64,000 nucleotides of DNA, taken from assembly GCA_031253835.1 (NCBI GenBank), contig JAIRVP010000015.1, positions 62,001-126,000 of the forward strand, written 5' to 3'. This document shows positions 9,875-18,077 of this stretch, one piece after another. A program made the translations under genes and the position numbers. Source of the DNA: Burkholderia sp. Its GTDB lineage: Bacteria > Pseudomonadota > Gammaproteobacteria > Burkholderiales > Burkholderiaceae. The notes beneath the pieces are model-generated. The model did no database searches. It was not told the DNA's origin and was given only the letters and a program-made list of their open reading frames with translations. Position 1 is the first letter of the stretch, and every line of letters begins with the position of its first letter.

Positions 9875-10303
9875 ATGAACATGAAGACATCGCGGGCGCA
9901 TCGCGTGCCCGGGTCCGTGCTGGCGGCCGTGGCCGCCGGTGCGCTGCTGTTGCTCGCGGGCTGCGAGAAGTCCGGCACGCCGGTCGCCCAACCCGATACG
10001 GCCGCGAGCGCGGCCGCCGATGCCGCGAACAATGCGGCCAAGGCGCTCGACCAGGTAGCGAGCACCGTCAATCAGCAGATCAACGCCGCGAAGGCCGGCA
10101 TCGCGTCCGCGGCGTCGGCCGTGCCGCCGCTGTCCGCGAGCGGTATTGCATCGGCCGCGCAGGCGCAGATCGACGCGGCTGCCTCTGCGGTCGTCGCGCA
10201 TGCGGCGTCCGAAGCGGGCGCGAAGATCGCGGAAGCGGGCAAGAAGCTCCAGCAGTGGAGCCAGCAGAACGCGTCGGGCGCGAAGCCCGCGAGCGGTGAA
10301 TGA
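9875..10303 (+). CDS. Small Ala-rich lipoprotein
   Basis: 142 residues. The ATG at 9875 follows GGAG at 9863-9866; an ATG at 9881 is also possible. The N-terminus has a basic stretch (MKTSRAHRVPG), a hydrophobic core and a clear lipobox LLAGC, so it should be acylated and moved to the envelope. The mature part is almost entirely helical and Ala-rich with repeated AASA/AADAA patterns, suggesting a coiled-coil rod. No enzymatic motif is visible and the function is unknown. It ends just upstream of the operator of the Rrf2-family gene. Confidence 0.75.
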   Translation: MNMKTSRAHRVPGSVLAAVAAGALLLLAGCEKSGTPVAQPDTAASAAADAANNAAKALDQVASTVNQQINAAKAGIASAASAVPPLSASGIASAAQAQIDAAASAVVAHAASEAGAKIAEAGKKLQQWSQQNASGAKPASGE

Positions 10304-10327
10304 CGCGGGCTTGCACGATCCGCAAAA

Positions 10328-10346
10328 TGTAATTATCATGGTTACA
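10328..10346. promoter_or_regulatory. Operator of the Rrf2-family gene
   Basis: Inverted repeat TGTAA-N9-TTACA, 48 bases ahead of the regulator start codon. The same arrangement occurs at 10939-10957 ahead of the next gene, which points to binding by one regulator, most simply the Rrf2 protein itself. Confidence 0.6.
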
Positions 10347-10393
10347 CATGTCGCCGGTTGCGGGTCGGGCCGGCGTCGCCGAGTGAGTGAGGA

Positions 10394-10849
<456 letters not shown>

Positions 10850-10906
10850 CCGGCAGCAGGCAGGGCAGGAGGCCGGACGGCGTGCAGGCGCGGCGTCCGG
10901 TGCAAC

Positions 10907-10927
10907 GGGGGCTTCGCCTCGTTTTTT
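10907..10927 (+). terminator. Possible weak terminator after the Rrf2 gene
   Basis: A short GC-rich hairpin with a TTC loop (about five pairs, one wobble) ends in seven T. It would separate the regulator transcript from the next gene, which has its own operator. Confidence 0.35.
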
Positions 10928-10938
10928 TCGGTCTTATG

Positions 10939-10957
10939 TGTAATTAATTGTGTTACA
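10939..10957. promoter_or_regulatory. Operator of the NAD(P)-binding gene
   Basis: Inverted repeat TGTAA-N9-TTACA, with partly symmetrical flanks, 25 bases ahead of the start codon at 10982. It is the same site as at 10328-10346, so the two genes appear to share a regulator. Confidence 0.6.
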
Positions 10958-10981
10958 TATTTTTCTTTCTGGAGAATCGCT

Positions 10982-11623
10982 ATGACGCAACGTTCCTTGA
11001 ATATCGCGCTGTTCGGCGCCACCGGCATGATCGGCTCGCGCATCGCGGCGGAAGCCGTGCGACGCGGCCATCGCGTGACCGCGCTGTCGCGCCATCCGGG
11101 CGCCTCCGGCGACGGCATCACCGCGCGGGCGGCCGACCTGTTCGACGCGGCCAGCATCGCGGCTGCGCTGCCGGGTCATGACGCGGTCGCGAGCGCCTAC
11201 GGTCCGAAGCAGGAGGATGCGGCGAAGGTCGTTGCGGTCGCGAAGGCGCTGGTCGCCGGCACGCGTCAGGCGGGCCTGAAGCGTCTCGTGGTGGTGGGCG
11301 GCGCCGGTTCGCTCGAAATCGCGCCGGGCAAGCAGCTGGTCGACAGCGAAGGTTTCCCTGAAGCGTACAAGGCGCAGGCGCTCGCGCACCGCGATGCGCT
11401 CGACTACCTGAAGACGGTCGCCGACCTCGACTGGACGTTCTTCGCGCCGGCTGCGCTGATCGCCCCGGGCGAGCGCACGGGCACGTTCCGCACGGGCGTC
11501 GGCAAGCTGATCGTGGATGCGCAGGGCAACAGCAAGATCTCGGCGGAAGACTACGCAGTCGCGTTCGTCGACGCGCTCGAGCAGGACAGCTTCGTGCGCG
11601 AGATCGCGACAGCCGCGTATTGA
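10982..11623 (+). CDS. NAD(P)-binding atypical short-chain reductase (YwnB-like)
   Basis: 213 residues with a Rossmann fold: the nucleotide-binding loop is [11 protein letters not shown] near the N-terminus, followed by a basic [12 protein letters not shown] segment that favours NADPH. It matches the NmrA/YwnB-type single-domain NAD(P)H-binding proteins, which include quinone and flavin reductases as well as sensors without activity; the substrate cannot be read from the sequence. A GGAG ribosome-binding site precedes ATG 10982. Regulator and reductase sit in tandem, as in the ywnA-ywnB pair of Bacillus, and share an operator sequence. Confidence 0.85.
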   Translation: MTQRSLNIALFGATGMIGSRIAAEAVRRGHRVTALSRHPGASGDGITARAADLFDAASIAAALPGHDAVASAYGPKQEDAAKVVAVAKALVAGTRQAGLKRLVVVGGAGSLEIAPGKQLVDSEGFPEAYKAQALAHRDALDYLKTVADLDWTFFAPAALIAPGERTGTFRTGVGKLIVDAQGNSKISAEDYAVAFVDALEQDSFVREIATAAY

Positions 11624-11700
11624 GCGGCGTGACGGCCGGCGGCGCATGCGCGTCGGCCCGGCCCGGACGCGGCCGGCAAGCGGCGGCGCGCGGCGACTTC

Positions 11701-11740
11701 AGGCGATTCCACCTTGACGGCGGAGTCGCCTGTTTCGTTT
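11701..11740 (+). terminator. Terminator after the NAD(P)-binding gene
   Basis: AGGCGATTCC (11701-11710) pairs with 11722-11731 (ten pairs, one wobble), followed by a T-rich tract broken by CG. Confidence 0.55.
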
Positions 11741-11873
11741 GGCGACGCGGGATAGCCGGCGGAATGGTTCAGGATTGGTATTTATACCGGTCGACGCGGT
11801 GAAGCCGTTTTCATATTGTTCCCCGTTGTGCAGGATGAATAGAATAAATTTCTATCTACGAGGGACTGGAGAA

Positions 11874-12344
11874 ATGGACGCCATCGATCGCAAGCTGCTG
11901 GAACTGCTGCAGGCGGATGCCACACTGCCGATCGCGGAGCTGGCGCAGCGCGTGAACCTGTCGCAGACGCCATGCTGGAAGCGCGTGCAACGGCTCAAGG
12001 AAACCGGCGCGATTCGCGCGCAGGTTGCGCTGTGCGATCCGCGCAAGCTTGGCGTCGGCACGACCGTGTTCGTCGCGATCCGCACTAACCAGCACACCGA
12101 GGAATGGGCGCAGCGATTCACGCAGGCCGTGCGCGACATGCCGGAAGTGGTCGAGGTCTACCGGATGAGCGGCGAGACCGACTACCTGCTGCGCGTCGTG
12201 GTGGCCGGCATCGACGACTACGACCGCGTCTACAAGCAGCTGATTCGCACGGTGCCGCTGTTCGACGTCAGTTCGTCATTCGCGATGGAGCAGATCAAGT
12301 ATTCGACCGCGCTGCCCGTGCGCGATCTTGCGGAGCCGGCGTAG
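11874..12344 (+). CDS. Lrp/AsnC-family transcriptional regulator
   Basis: 156 residues from ATG 11874, which follows GGAG; an open frame extends further upstream but lacks family similarity. The N-terminal helix-turn-helix is classical (MDAIDRKLLELLQ, LPIAELAQRVNLSQTPCWKRVQRL) and the C-terminal RAM domain includes EVVEVYRMSGETDYLLRVV. Such proteins form octamers and respond to amino acids. No target gene is adjacent in the same direction; the next genes run toward it. Confidence 0.92.
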   Translation: MDAIDRKLLELLQADATLPIAELAQRVNLSQTPCWKRVQRLKETGAIRAQVALCDPRKLGVGTTVFVAIRTNQHTEEWAQRFTQAVRDMPEVVEVYRMSGETDYLLRVVVAGIDDYDRVYKQLIRTVPLFDVSSSFAMEQIKYSTALPVRDLAEPA

Positions 12345-12403
12345 CGCGTGAGTGAAGCGGCACGGATGCCGACGGTGCCGCGTGACGATGCCGCGGCACG
12401 GCT

Positions 12404-13177
12404 TCAGCGGCCGCGCGCCAGTGCGCGCGCGCGTTCGTCGGCCAGCGCGTCGCGGCGCACGAAATCCGCGACGAATGTGCTCGCCGGATGATGGTGCAGC
12501 GCGTACGGCGTGTCCCATTGCGCGAGCTGGCCGTCCTTCATCACGCCGATCCGGTCGGCGATCGCGAATGCTTCCGCCTGGTTGTGCGTGACGAGGATCG
12601 CGGTGTGGCCCGTGCGCTTCAGGATGTCGCGCAGCTCGAACGCGAGCCGCTCGCGCGTATCGACGTCGAGATTCGAGAACGGCTCGTCGAGCAGCAGCAG
12701 CTCCGGCGACGGTGCGAGTGCGCGGGCGAGCGCGACGCGTTGCTGCTGGCCGCCCGACAACTCGTGCGGATAGGCGCCGCCGGAATCGGCGAGGCCGACG
12801 AGATCGAGCATTTCGGCGACACGCATGCGTCGTTCGGCCTTCGGCATGCGCCGCAAGCCGAACGCGACGTTGTCGGCCGCGCTGAGGTGCGGGAACAGCG
12901 CGTAATCCTGGAACATCATGCCGATGCGGCGCCGCTCCGGCGGCACGTCGAGCGACGGCGCCGCGACGGGCGCGCCGTCCAGCATGATGCGCCCCATGCG
13001 CACGGGTTCGAAGCCGGCGATCGCGCGCAGCACGGTCGTCTTGCCGCAGCCCGACGCGCCGAGCAGGCAGCCGATGTCGCCGCGCGGCAGCGCGAGGCTC
13101 AGCCCGTCGACCACCGTGCGGCGGCCGTGCGGCGTGTCGTAGGCGACGCAGAGGTCGTCGAGTTCAAGCAGGTTCAC
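12404..13177 (-). CDS. fbpC: Ferric iron ABC transporter, ATPase subunit
   Basis: 257-residue ABC ATPase. Walker A is GASGCGKTT, the signature is LSGGQQQRVALARAL and Walker B is LLLLDEPFSNLD, with the switch histidine in ILVTHNQAEA. It starts at GTG 13177, four bases after the permease stop, and is the last gene of an fbpA-fbpB-fbpC-type operon. The protein is shorter than many MalK-type subunits because it has almost no C-terminal regulatory domain. Energises uptake of ferric iron across the inner membrane. Confidence 0.88.
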   Translation of the reverse strand: MNLLELDDLCVAYDTPHGRRTVVDGLSLALPRGDIGCLLGASGCGKTTVLRAIAGFEPVRMGRIMLDGAPVAAPSLDVPPERRRIGMMFQDYALFPHLSAADNVAFGLRRMPKAERRMRVAEMLDLVGLADSGGAYPHELSGGQQQRVALARALAPSPELLLLDEPFSNLDVDTRERLAFELRDILKRTGHTAILVTHNQAEAFAIADRIGVMKDGQLAQWDTPYALHHHPASTFVADFVRRDALADERARALARGR

Positions 13178-13181
13178 GGGT

Positions 13182-14870
13182 TCAGGCTCCGATCTTGTGG
13201 CGGGTGCGGGCGAGCAGGATCACGGGCACGAGCCCGGCCAGCACGATCGCGAGCGCGGCGACCGCGCCTTCTTCGTAGGTGCCGCGTGCGGCTTCCGCAT
13301 ACAGCCAGGTCGCGAGCGTGTCGAAATTCAGCGGGCGCAGCAGCAGCGTCGCAGGCAATTCCTTCATCGCGTCGACGAACACCAGCAGCGCGCTCGTCGT
13401 GAGCGCGGGCCGCAGCAGCGGCAGGTGGACGCGGCGCAGCGTGCCGCCGGCCGTTTCGCCGAGCGAGCGCGCCGCGTGTTCGAGCGACGGCGGAATGCGC
13501 GCGAGGCCGGCCTCGATGCTGCCGGCCGGGATCGCGAGAAAGCGCACGGTGTACGCGATCACGAGCGCGGTGACCGAACCCATCAGCAGCAGCCCGTCGC
13601 GGCCGAGCGCCGCGCCGAACAGCCGGTCGGCCGCCGCGAACGGGATCAGCAGGCCGATCGCGAGCACGGTGCCCGGCACCGCATAGCCGAGGCTCGCGAT
13701 CCGCGCACACAGGCGGGCAGGGCCCGCGCGGGCGCTGTCGCGTTGCGCGCGCGCGGCCCACGCGACGACGAGCCCGCATGCGAGCGTCGCGGCAGTGGCG
13801 GCGGTGGCGATCGTCAGCGTATTCGCGAGCCCCGTCATCAACGGGGCGGACACGCCGCCGACGAGATGCAGCCGCTTGCCGGTCTCGACCGCGAGGTACG
13901 CGGCCGGCGCGCCGAAGCCGAGCAGCACGGGCAGCCAGCCAAGCACGGCGGCGCCGAGCGCGGCCGTGCCGGTGAGGCGGCGCGCCGCGATCGGCCGCAT
14001 GCGCCGGCCGTGCGCGTAGCGCTGGCGGCGGCGCCCGTAGCGCTCGAGCACGATCATGCCGACGACGATCGCGAGCATCGCAAGCGCGATCTGCGCGGCG
14101 CCGGCGAGGTCTGAGCGCGTGATCCACGTCGTATAGACGGATACGGTCAGCGTCTGCACGCCGAGGAATTCCGACGCGCCGATGTCGTTCAGCGTTTCGA
14201 GCAGCGCGAGGCTCACGCCGACCGCGATCGCGGGCCGCGCGAGCGGCACGACGACGCGCCAGAACGTCGCGATGCGTCCCGCGCCGAGCGTGCGCGCGGC
14301 TTCGAGCAGGCTCGCGGATTGCGTGACGAACATCGCGCGCGTGCTCAGGTACACGTACGGATACAGCACGAAGCCGAGCACGAAGATCGCGCCGGGCAGC
14401 GAGCGCAGGTCGGGCAGGCGGAACTGGCGCGGGCTGTCGAAGCCGAGCAGCCAGCGGATCGCGCCCTGGACCGGGCCGATCGGGTGCAGCAGGTCGAGAT
14501 ACGCGAACGCGACGATGTAGGTGGGCACCGCGAGCGGCAGCAGCAGTGCCCAGGTCAGCATCCGGCGGCCGGGAAAATCGTACGCGGTGACGAGCCACGC
14601 GCAGCCGGTGCCGACGATCGACACGATCGTGCCGACACCGGCGAGCAGCAGCAGCGTATTGACGAGCGCCTGCGGCAGCACGAATTCGGCGAGATGCCGC
14701 CAGTGCGCGAGATCGGCGTCGAACGCGGCGGCCACGAGCACCGCGAGCGGTGCCGCGACCGCCGCGGCAATCGCCAGCGCCGCGAGCAGCCACAGGCTGC
14801 CCGCGCGCGGCCGCAGGCGCGGCCGGGACGGCTTGCGATACGCGCCGGACGGCGAAGCGTCAGTTGTCAA
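13182..14870 (-). CDS. fbpB: Ferric iron ABC transporter, fused permease
   Basis: 562-residue inner-membrane permease made of two homologous BPD-type halves, each with about six helices and an EAA loop (SLLEAARTLGAGRIATFWRVVVPLA in the first half, EHAARSLGETAGGTLRRVHLPLL in the second). This duplicated architecture is usual for FbpB/SfuB iron permeases. The apparent start is TTG 14870, overlapping the end of the binding-protein gene by 11 bases, which implies translational coupling. Confidence 0.88.
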   Translation of the reverse strand: MTTDASPSGAYRKPSRPRLRPRAGSLWLLAALAIAAAVAAPLAVLVAAAFDADLAHWRHLAEFVLPQALVNTLLLLAGVGTIVSIVGTGCAWLVTAYDFPGRRMLTWALLLPLAVPTYIVAFAYLDLLHPIGPVQGAIRWLLGFDSPRQFRLPDLRSLPGAIFVLGFVLYPYVYLSTRAMFVTQSASLLEAARTLGAGRIATFWRVVVPLARPAIAVGVSLALLETLNDIGASEFLGVQTLTVSVYTTWITRSDLAGAAQIALAMLAIVVGMIVLERYGRRRQRYAHGRRMRPIAARRLTGTAALGAAVLGWLPVLLGFGAPAAYLAVETGKRLHLVGGVSAPLMTGLANTLTIATAATAATLACGLVVAWAARAQRDSARAGPARLCARIASLGYAVPGTVLAIGLLIPFAAADRLFGAALGRDGLLLMGSVTALVIAYTVRFLAIPAGSIEAGLARIPPSLEHAARSLGETAGGTLRRVHLPLLRPALTTSALLVFVDAMKELPATLLLRPLNFDTLATWLYAEAARGTYEEGAVAALAIVLAGLVPVILLARTRHKIGA

Positions 14871-15903
14871 AGCCGACCTTGTCGACGAGCTGGCTGGCCT
14901 GCTTGCGATGCTTCGCGATGTCGGCCAGCGGCAGCGGGTCGACCTTCAGCGTACCGAAGCTCGCGATCACCGGATCGAGCTTCACGTTCGCGCGCACCGG
15001 GTATTCGTAGTTCGCCTGCGCATACAGCGCCTGCGCTTCCGGCGACACGAGGTATTCGAGCAGCTTCACCGCGTTGGCCTTGTGCGGCGCGTGCTTCGCG
15101 ACCGTCGCGCCGCTGATGTTCACGTGCGTGCCGCCGCTCTTCGCGTTCGCGAACGTCGGCCGCACGACCTTGATCGCATCGCCCCACTTGCGCGCGTCGC
15201 TGCCCGGCTCCGCATTCTTCATGTGGCCGACGTAGTACGCGTTCGCGAGGCCGACGTCGCAGATGCCGCCGAGGATGTCGCGTGCGACATCGCGGTCGCC
15301 GCCCGTCGCCTTGCGCGCGAGGTTCGCCTTCACGCCGCGCAGCCACTTCTCGGTCGCGGCTTCGCCGTCGTGCGCGATCATCGCCGCGACGAGCGCCGTG
15401 TTGTACGGATGCTGGCCCGAGCGGATGCAGACCTTGCCCTTCCATTTCGGATCGGCGAGATCCTCGTAGCGGAACGCGTCGACCTTCAGGTCCTTTTCGA
15501 CGTACAGCACGCGGTCGCGCAGCGACAGTGCGTACCAGTCGCCGTTCGCGCCGCGCAGGTTCGCGGGAATCGCATCGTCGAGCGCCTTCGAGCGCACCGG
15601 CTGCGTGACGCCGCCGTCGACGAGGTCGAGCAGGTTGCCGACGTCGACCGTCATCAGCACGTCGGCCGGCGATTGCGCGCCTTCCGCCTTCACGCGTTCG
15701 AGCAGGCCGTCCTTCACGAACACCGTGTTGACCTTGACGCCGCTCTGCTTCGCGAATGCGTCGATGAGCGGCTGGATCAGCTTGGGTTCGCGGGTGGTGT
15801 ACAGGCTCACTTCCTCGGCGGCCTGGGCAAGCGGCGCGAAGGCGGCCGCAGCCAGGGCGAGGGTGCCGGCGAGCGGCAGCAGGCGGGTGCGCGGATTCGA
15901 CAT
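14860..15903 (-). CDS. fbpA: Ferric iron ABC transporter, periplasmic binding protein
   Basis: 347 residues from ATG 15903. A Sec signal peptide (LLPLAGTLALAAAAFAPLAQA, cleavage after AQA) precedes the mature protein, which begins EEVSLYTTREPKLIQP as in the FutA/FbpA iron-binding family. The YEYPVRANVK segment near the C-terminus and tyrosines such as those in ANAYYVGH are typical of iron-ligand regions. The frame is open further upstream, but that part has no similarity. First gene of the operon; a Fur-like box lies 68-87 bases upstream, fitting repression by iron. Confidence 0.9.
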   Translation of the reverse strand: MSNPRTRLLPLAGTLALAAAAFAPLAQAAEEVSLYTTREPKLIQPLIDAFAKQSGVKVNTVFVKDGLLERVKAEGAQSPADVLMTVDVGNLLDLVDGGVTQPVRSKALDDAIPANLRGANGDWYALSLRDRVLYVEKDLKVDAFRYEDLADPKWKGKVCIRSGQHPYNTALVAAMIAHDGEAATEKWLRGVKANLARKATGGDRDVARDILGGICDVGLANAYYVGHMKNAEPGSDARKWGDAIKVVRPTFANAKSGGTHVNISGATVAKHAPHKANAVKLLEYLVSPEAQALYAQANYEYPVRANVKLDPVIASFGTLKVDPLPLADIAKHRKQASQLVDKVGFDN

Positions 15904-15970
15904 GGAGACTCCGGTGGGACAGGTGGACGAAGGGAGTATTACAAAATGAAAGACTTCGGATTCTAGATCG

Positions 15971-15990
15971 AAATGGGAATGATTACCAAT
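15971..15990. promoter_or_regulatory. Fur box
   Basis: The minus strand reads ATTGGTAATCATTCCCATTT, close to the Fur consensus (GATAATGATAATCATTATC in overlapping form). It lies between fbpA and the divergent small membrane-protein gene and could serve both. Confidence 0.65.
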
Positions 15991-16109
15991 CGAAAGCGTG
16001 CGGAAAGCAGCAGGCGAGGCAGGCGCGGGGATCGGAAACGGGACGTCGCAGCGGGGGCGCAAGCGCGTAGAATGCCCGCTTCGATGAATTTGACGGAGAC
16101 GCACCGACC

Positions 16110-16271
16110 ATGAACGATCAGCGCAAGAAGAACCCTGTCCGCAACGTGAGCATCCTGATCGTCGTGGCCGTGCTGCTCGTGATCGGGACGATCCTGTACA
16201 ACGCGATTTCGCAGAAGCGCGCGTACGACGAGGCCCATCCGGCCGAGGCCGCGAGCGCGGCGTCGCACTGA
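16110..16271 (+). CDS. 53-residue single-span membrane protein
   Basis: A short gene not seen by length-filtered gene calling: ATG 16110 to TGA 16269-16271. The product has a basic N-terminus (MNDQRKKNPVRN), one strong membrane helix (VSILIVVAVLLVIGTILYNAI) and a charged, Ala-rich tail, giving an N-in, C-out topology by the positive-inside rule. Codon use (third-position G/C) matches real genes here. It is divergent from the iron importer with a Fur-like box between them. Function unknown. Confidence 0.65.
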   Translation: MNDQRKKNPVRNVSILIVVAVLLVIGTILYNAISQKRAYDEAHPAEAASAASH

Positions 16272-16418
16272 CGTGCCGGTGCGCGGCCCGGCCGGGCCGC
16301 GTGCGCGGGGCATGCGAAGGGGAGCAATCCGCGGCGCCCGGCGCGACTGACGTCGCGCGGCGCCGGGACAGCAGCGGGCGCCGAAAGTGGCGCGCCGCGC
16401 AGGCAGGTCAGCCGTGCG

Positions 16419-17786
16419 TCAACGTGACGCAGCGGCGAATTTCGGGCGGATCCGAGCGTAGAACACGGCCGCGAGCAGCGCGAGCCATGCCGCGCCGACA
16501 TACAGCGCGACGCGCGTATCCTCGAACCAGCCGAGCATCACGATCACGAAACCCATGAACGCGATCGTCAGCGCCGGCGCGACCGGCCACAGCGGCACCT
16601 TGAACTTCAGCGCGGCGACTTCGGCGCTCGACAGGCGGCGGCGCATCGCGACCTGCGACAGCAGGATCATCAGCCAGACCCACACGGTCGCGAACGTCGC
16701 GATCGCGGCGACCACCAGGAACACGTCCTTCGGCATCAGGTAGTTCAGCACCACGCCGACGAGCAGCGCGCCGGCCATCACGAGCACCGTGACCCACGGC
16801 ACGCCGTGCCGCGACGTCGTCATCAGCACGCGCGGCGCCTGGCCCTGCCGCGCCATCCCGAACATCATGCGGCCCGCGCCGAAGATATCGCTGTTGATCG
16901 CCGAGATCGCCGCGCTGATCACGACCAGGTTGAGGATCGTCGCGGCCGACTTCACGCCGAGCGCCGAGAAGATCTGCACGAACGGGCTGCCGTCGCTGCC
17001 GACGCCCGTCCACGGGCTGATCGACATCAGCACGACCATCGTCAGCACGTAGAACAGCAGGATGCGCGCGGGCACCGCGTTGATCGCGCGCGGAATCACG
17101 CGTTCCGGGTCCTTCGCCTCGCCGGCGCTCATCCCGATCACCTCGATCCCGCCGTACGCGAAGATCACGACCGACAGCGAGGCGATCAGCCCGCCCATGC
17201 CGTTCGGCAGGAAGCCGCCGTGGTTCCACAGGTTCGCGAACGTCGGCACGTCGGCCGAATGGCCGAAATGCATGCCGGCCAGCAGGATCGCGACGCCGCC
17301 GCCGATCATGGCGACGATCGCGCCGACCTTGATGATCGACAGCCAGAATTCGAGCTCGCCGAATACCTTCACATGGCACAGGTTCAGCCCGCAGATGACC
17401 GCGACCACACCGAGCACCCAGATCCATTGCGGGACATCCGGAAACCAGAAGCCCATGTAGATGCCGAATGCGGTGATGTCGGCGATCGCGACGATCACCA
17501 TTTCGAGCGTGTAGGTCCAGCCGGTGACGAATCCCGCGAACGGGCCGAGGTTCTCGGTCGCGTAGTGGCCGAACGAGCCGGCGACGGGTTCGCGCACGGC
17601 CATCTCGCCGAGCGCGCGCATCACCATGTAGATGGCCGCGCCGCCGAGGATGTACGCCAGGATCACGGCCGGGCCCGCGAGCTGGATCGCGGACGCCGAA
17701 CCGTAGAACAGGCCCGTGCCGATCGCCGAGCCGAGCGCGAGGAAGCGGATGTGCCGCGCGCTCAGGTGGCGCTGCAAGTTTTTCAT
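16419..17786 (-). CDS. Amino-acid permease, APC superfamily (ProY/HutT-like)
   Basis: 455 residues from ATG 17786, which has GGAG seven bases upstream; a GTG/ATG frame extension to 17846 is less likely. Twelve membrane helices are expected. The first helix contains the substrate-binding loop [13 protein letters not shown] and the conserved [17 protein letters not shown] follows helix 3, both typical of the AAT family of proton-coupled amino-acid importers. Similarity favours the ProY/HutT group (proline or histidine). A HutC-like palindrome lies 57-78 bases upstream, which tilts the guess toward histidine. No hut catabolic genes are in the window. Confidence 0.85.
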   Translation of the reverse strand: MKNLQRHLSARHIRFLALGSAIGTGLFYGSASAIQLAGPAVILAYILGGAAIYMVMRALGEMAVREPVAGSFGHYATENLGPFAGFVTGWTYTLEMVIVAIADITAFGIYMGFWFPDVPQWIWVLGVVAVICGLNLCHVKVFGELEFWLSIIKVGAIVAMIGGGVAILLAGMHFGHSADVPTFANLWNHGGFLPNGMGGLIASLSVVIFAYGGIEVIGMSAGEAKDPERVIPRAINAVPARILLFYVLTMVVLMSISPWTGVGSDGSPFVQIFSALGVKSAATILNLVVISAAISAINSDIFGAGRMMFGMARQGQAPRVLMTTSRHGVPWVTVLVMAGALLVGVVLNYLMPKDVFLVVAAIATFATVWVWLMILLSQVAMRRRLSSAEVAALKFKVPLWPVAPALTIAFMGFVIVMLGWFEDTRVALYVGAAWLALLAAVFYARIRPKFAAASR

Positions 17787-17842
17787 CGAGTCTCCGATAT
17801 CGTTATGCGACGGACCGGGCGAGCGGGACCGGTCCGATTGGC

Positions 17843-17864
17843 TCAAGTTGTCTATACAACTTGA
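17843..17864. promoter_or_regulatory. GntR/HutC-like operator
   Basis: Nine-base perfect arms TCAAGTTGT and ACAACTTGA flank CTAT. The core resembles TTGTATAGACAA/TTGTATATACAA sites bound by HutC-type GntR regulators of histidine use. Located just upstream of the permease gene. Confidence 0.5.
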
Positions 17865-18077
17865 ATGTGAACGAATGATAACAAGCCGGGCCGGGTGACC
17901 GGAATCGGGTATTCCCTGACTGGCGCGGCGAGCGGAATAGGGCGTGGGGCGATCGCGCGGCGTGCGAGCGGGCCACGTGAGGCGGACGGGGCATGCTTGG
18001 AGAGATCGCTGAATCGGGGCGCGCCGGTGGCCGACCCGCGGCGTGCGCGGGCCGGCCTCAGGCGCGGATATTCGGGG

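Noticed and set aside
16340-16385. GC-rich hairpin after the 53-residue membrane protein gene as a terminator.
   Set aside because: Stem is strong but no T-run follows on either strand, so it is not reported as a terminator.
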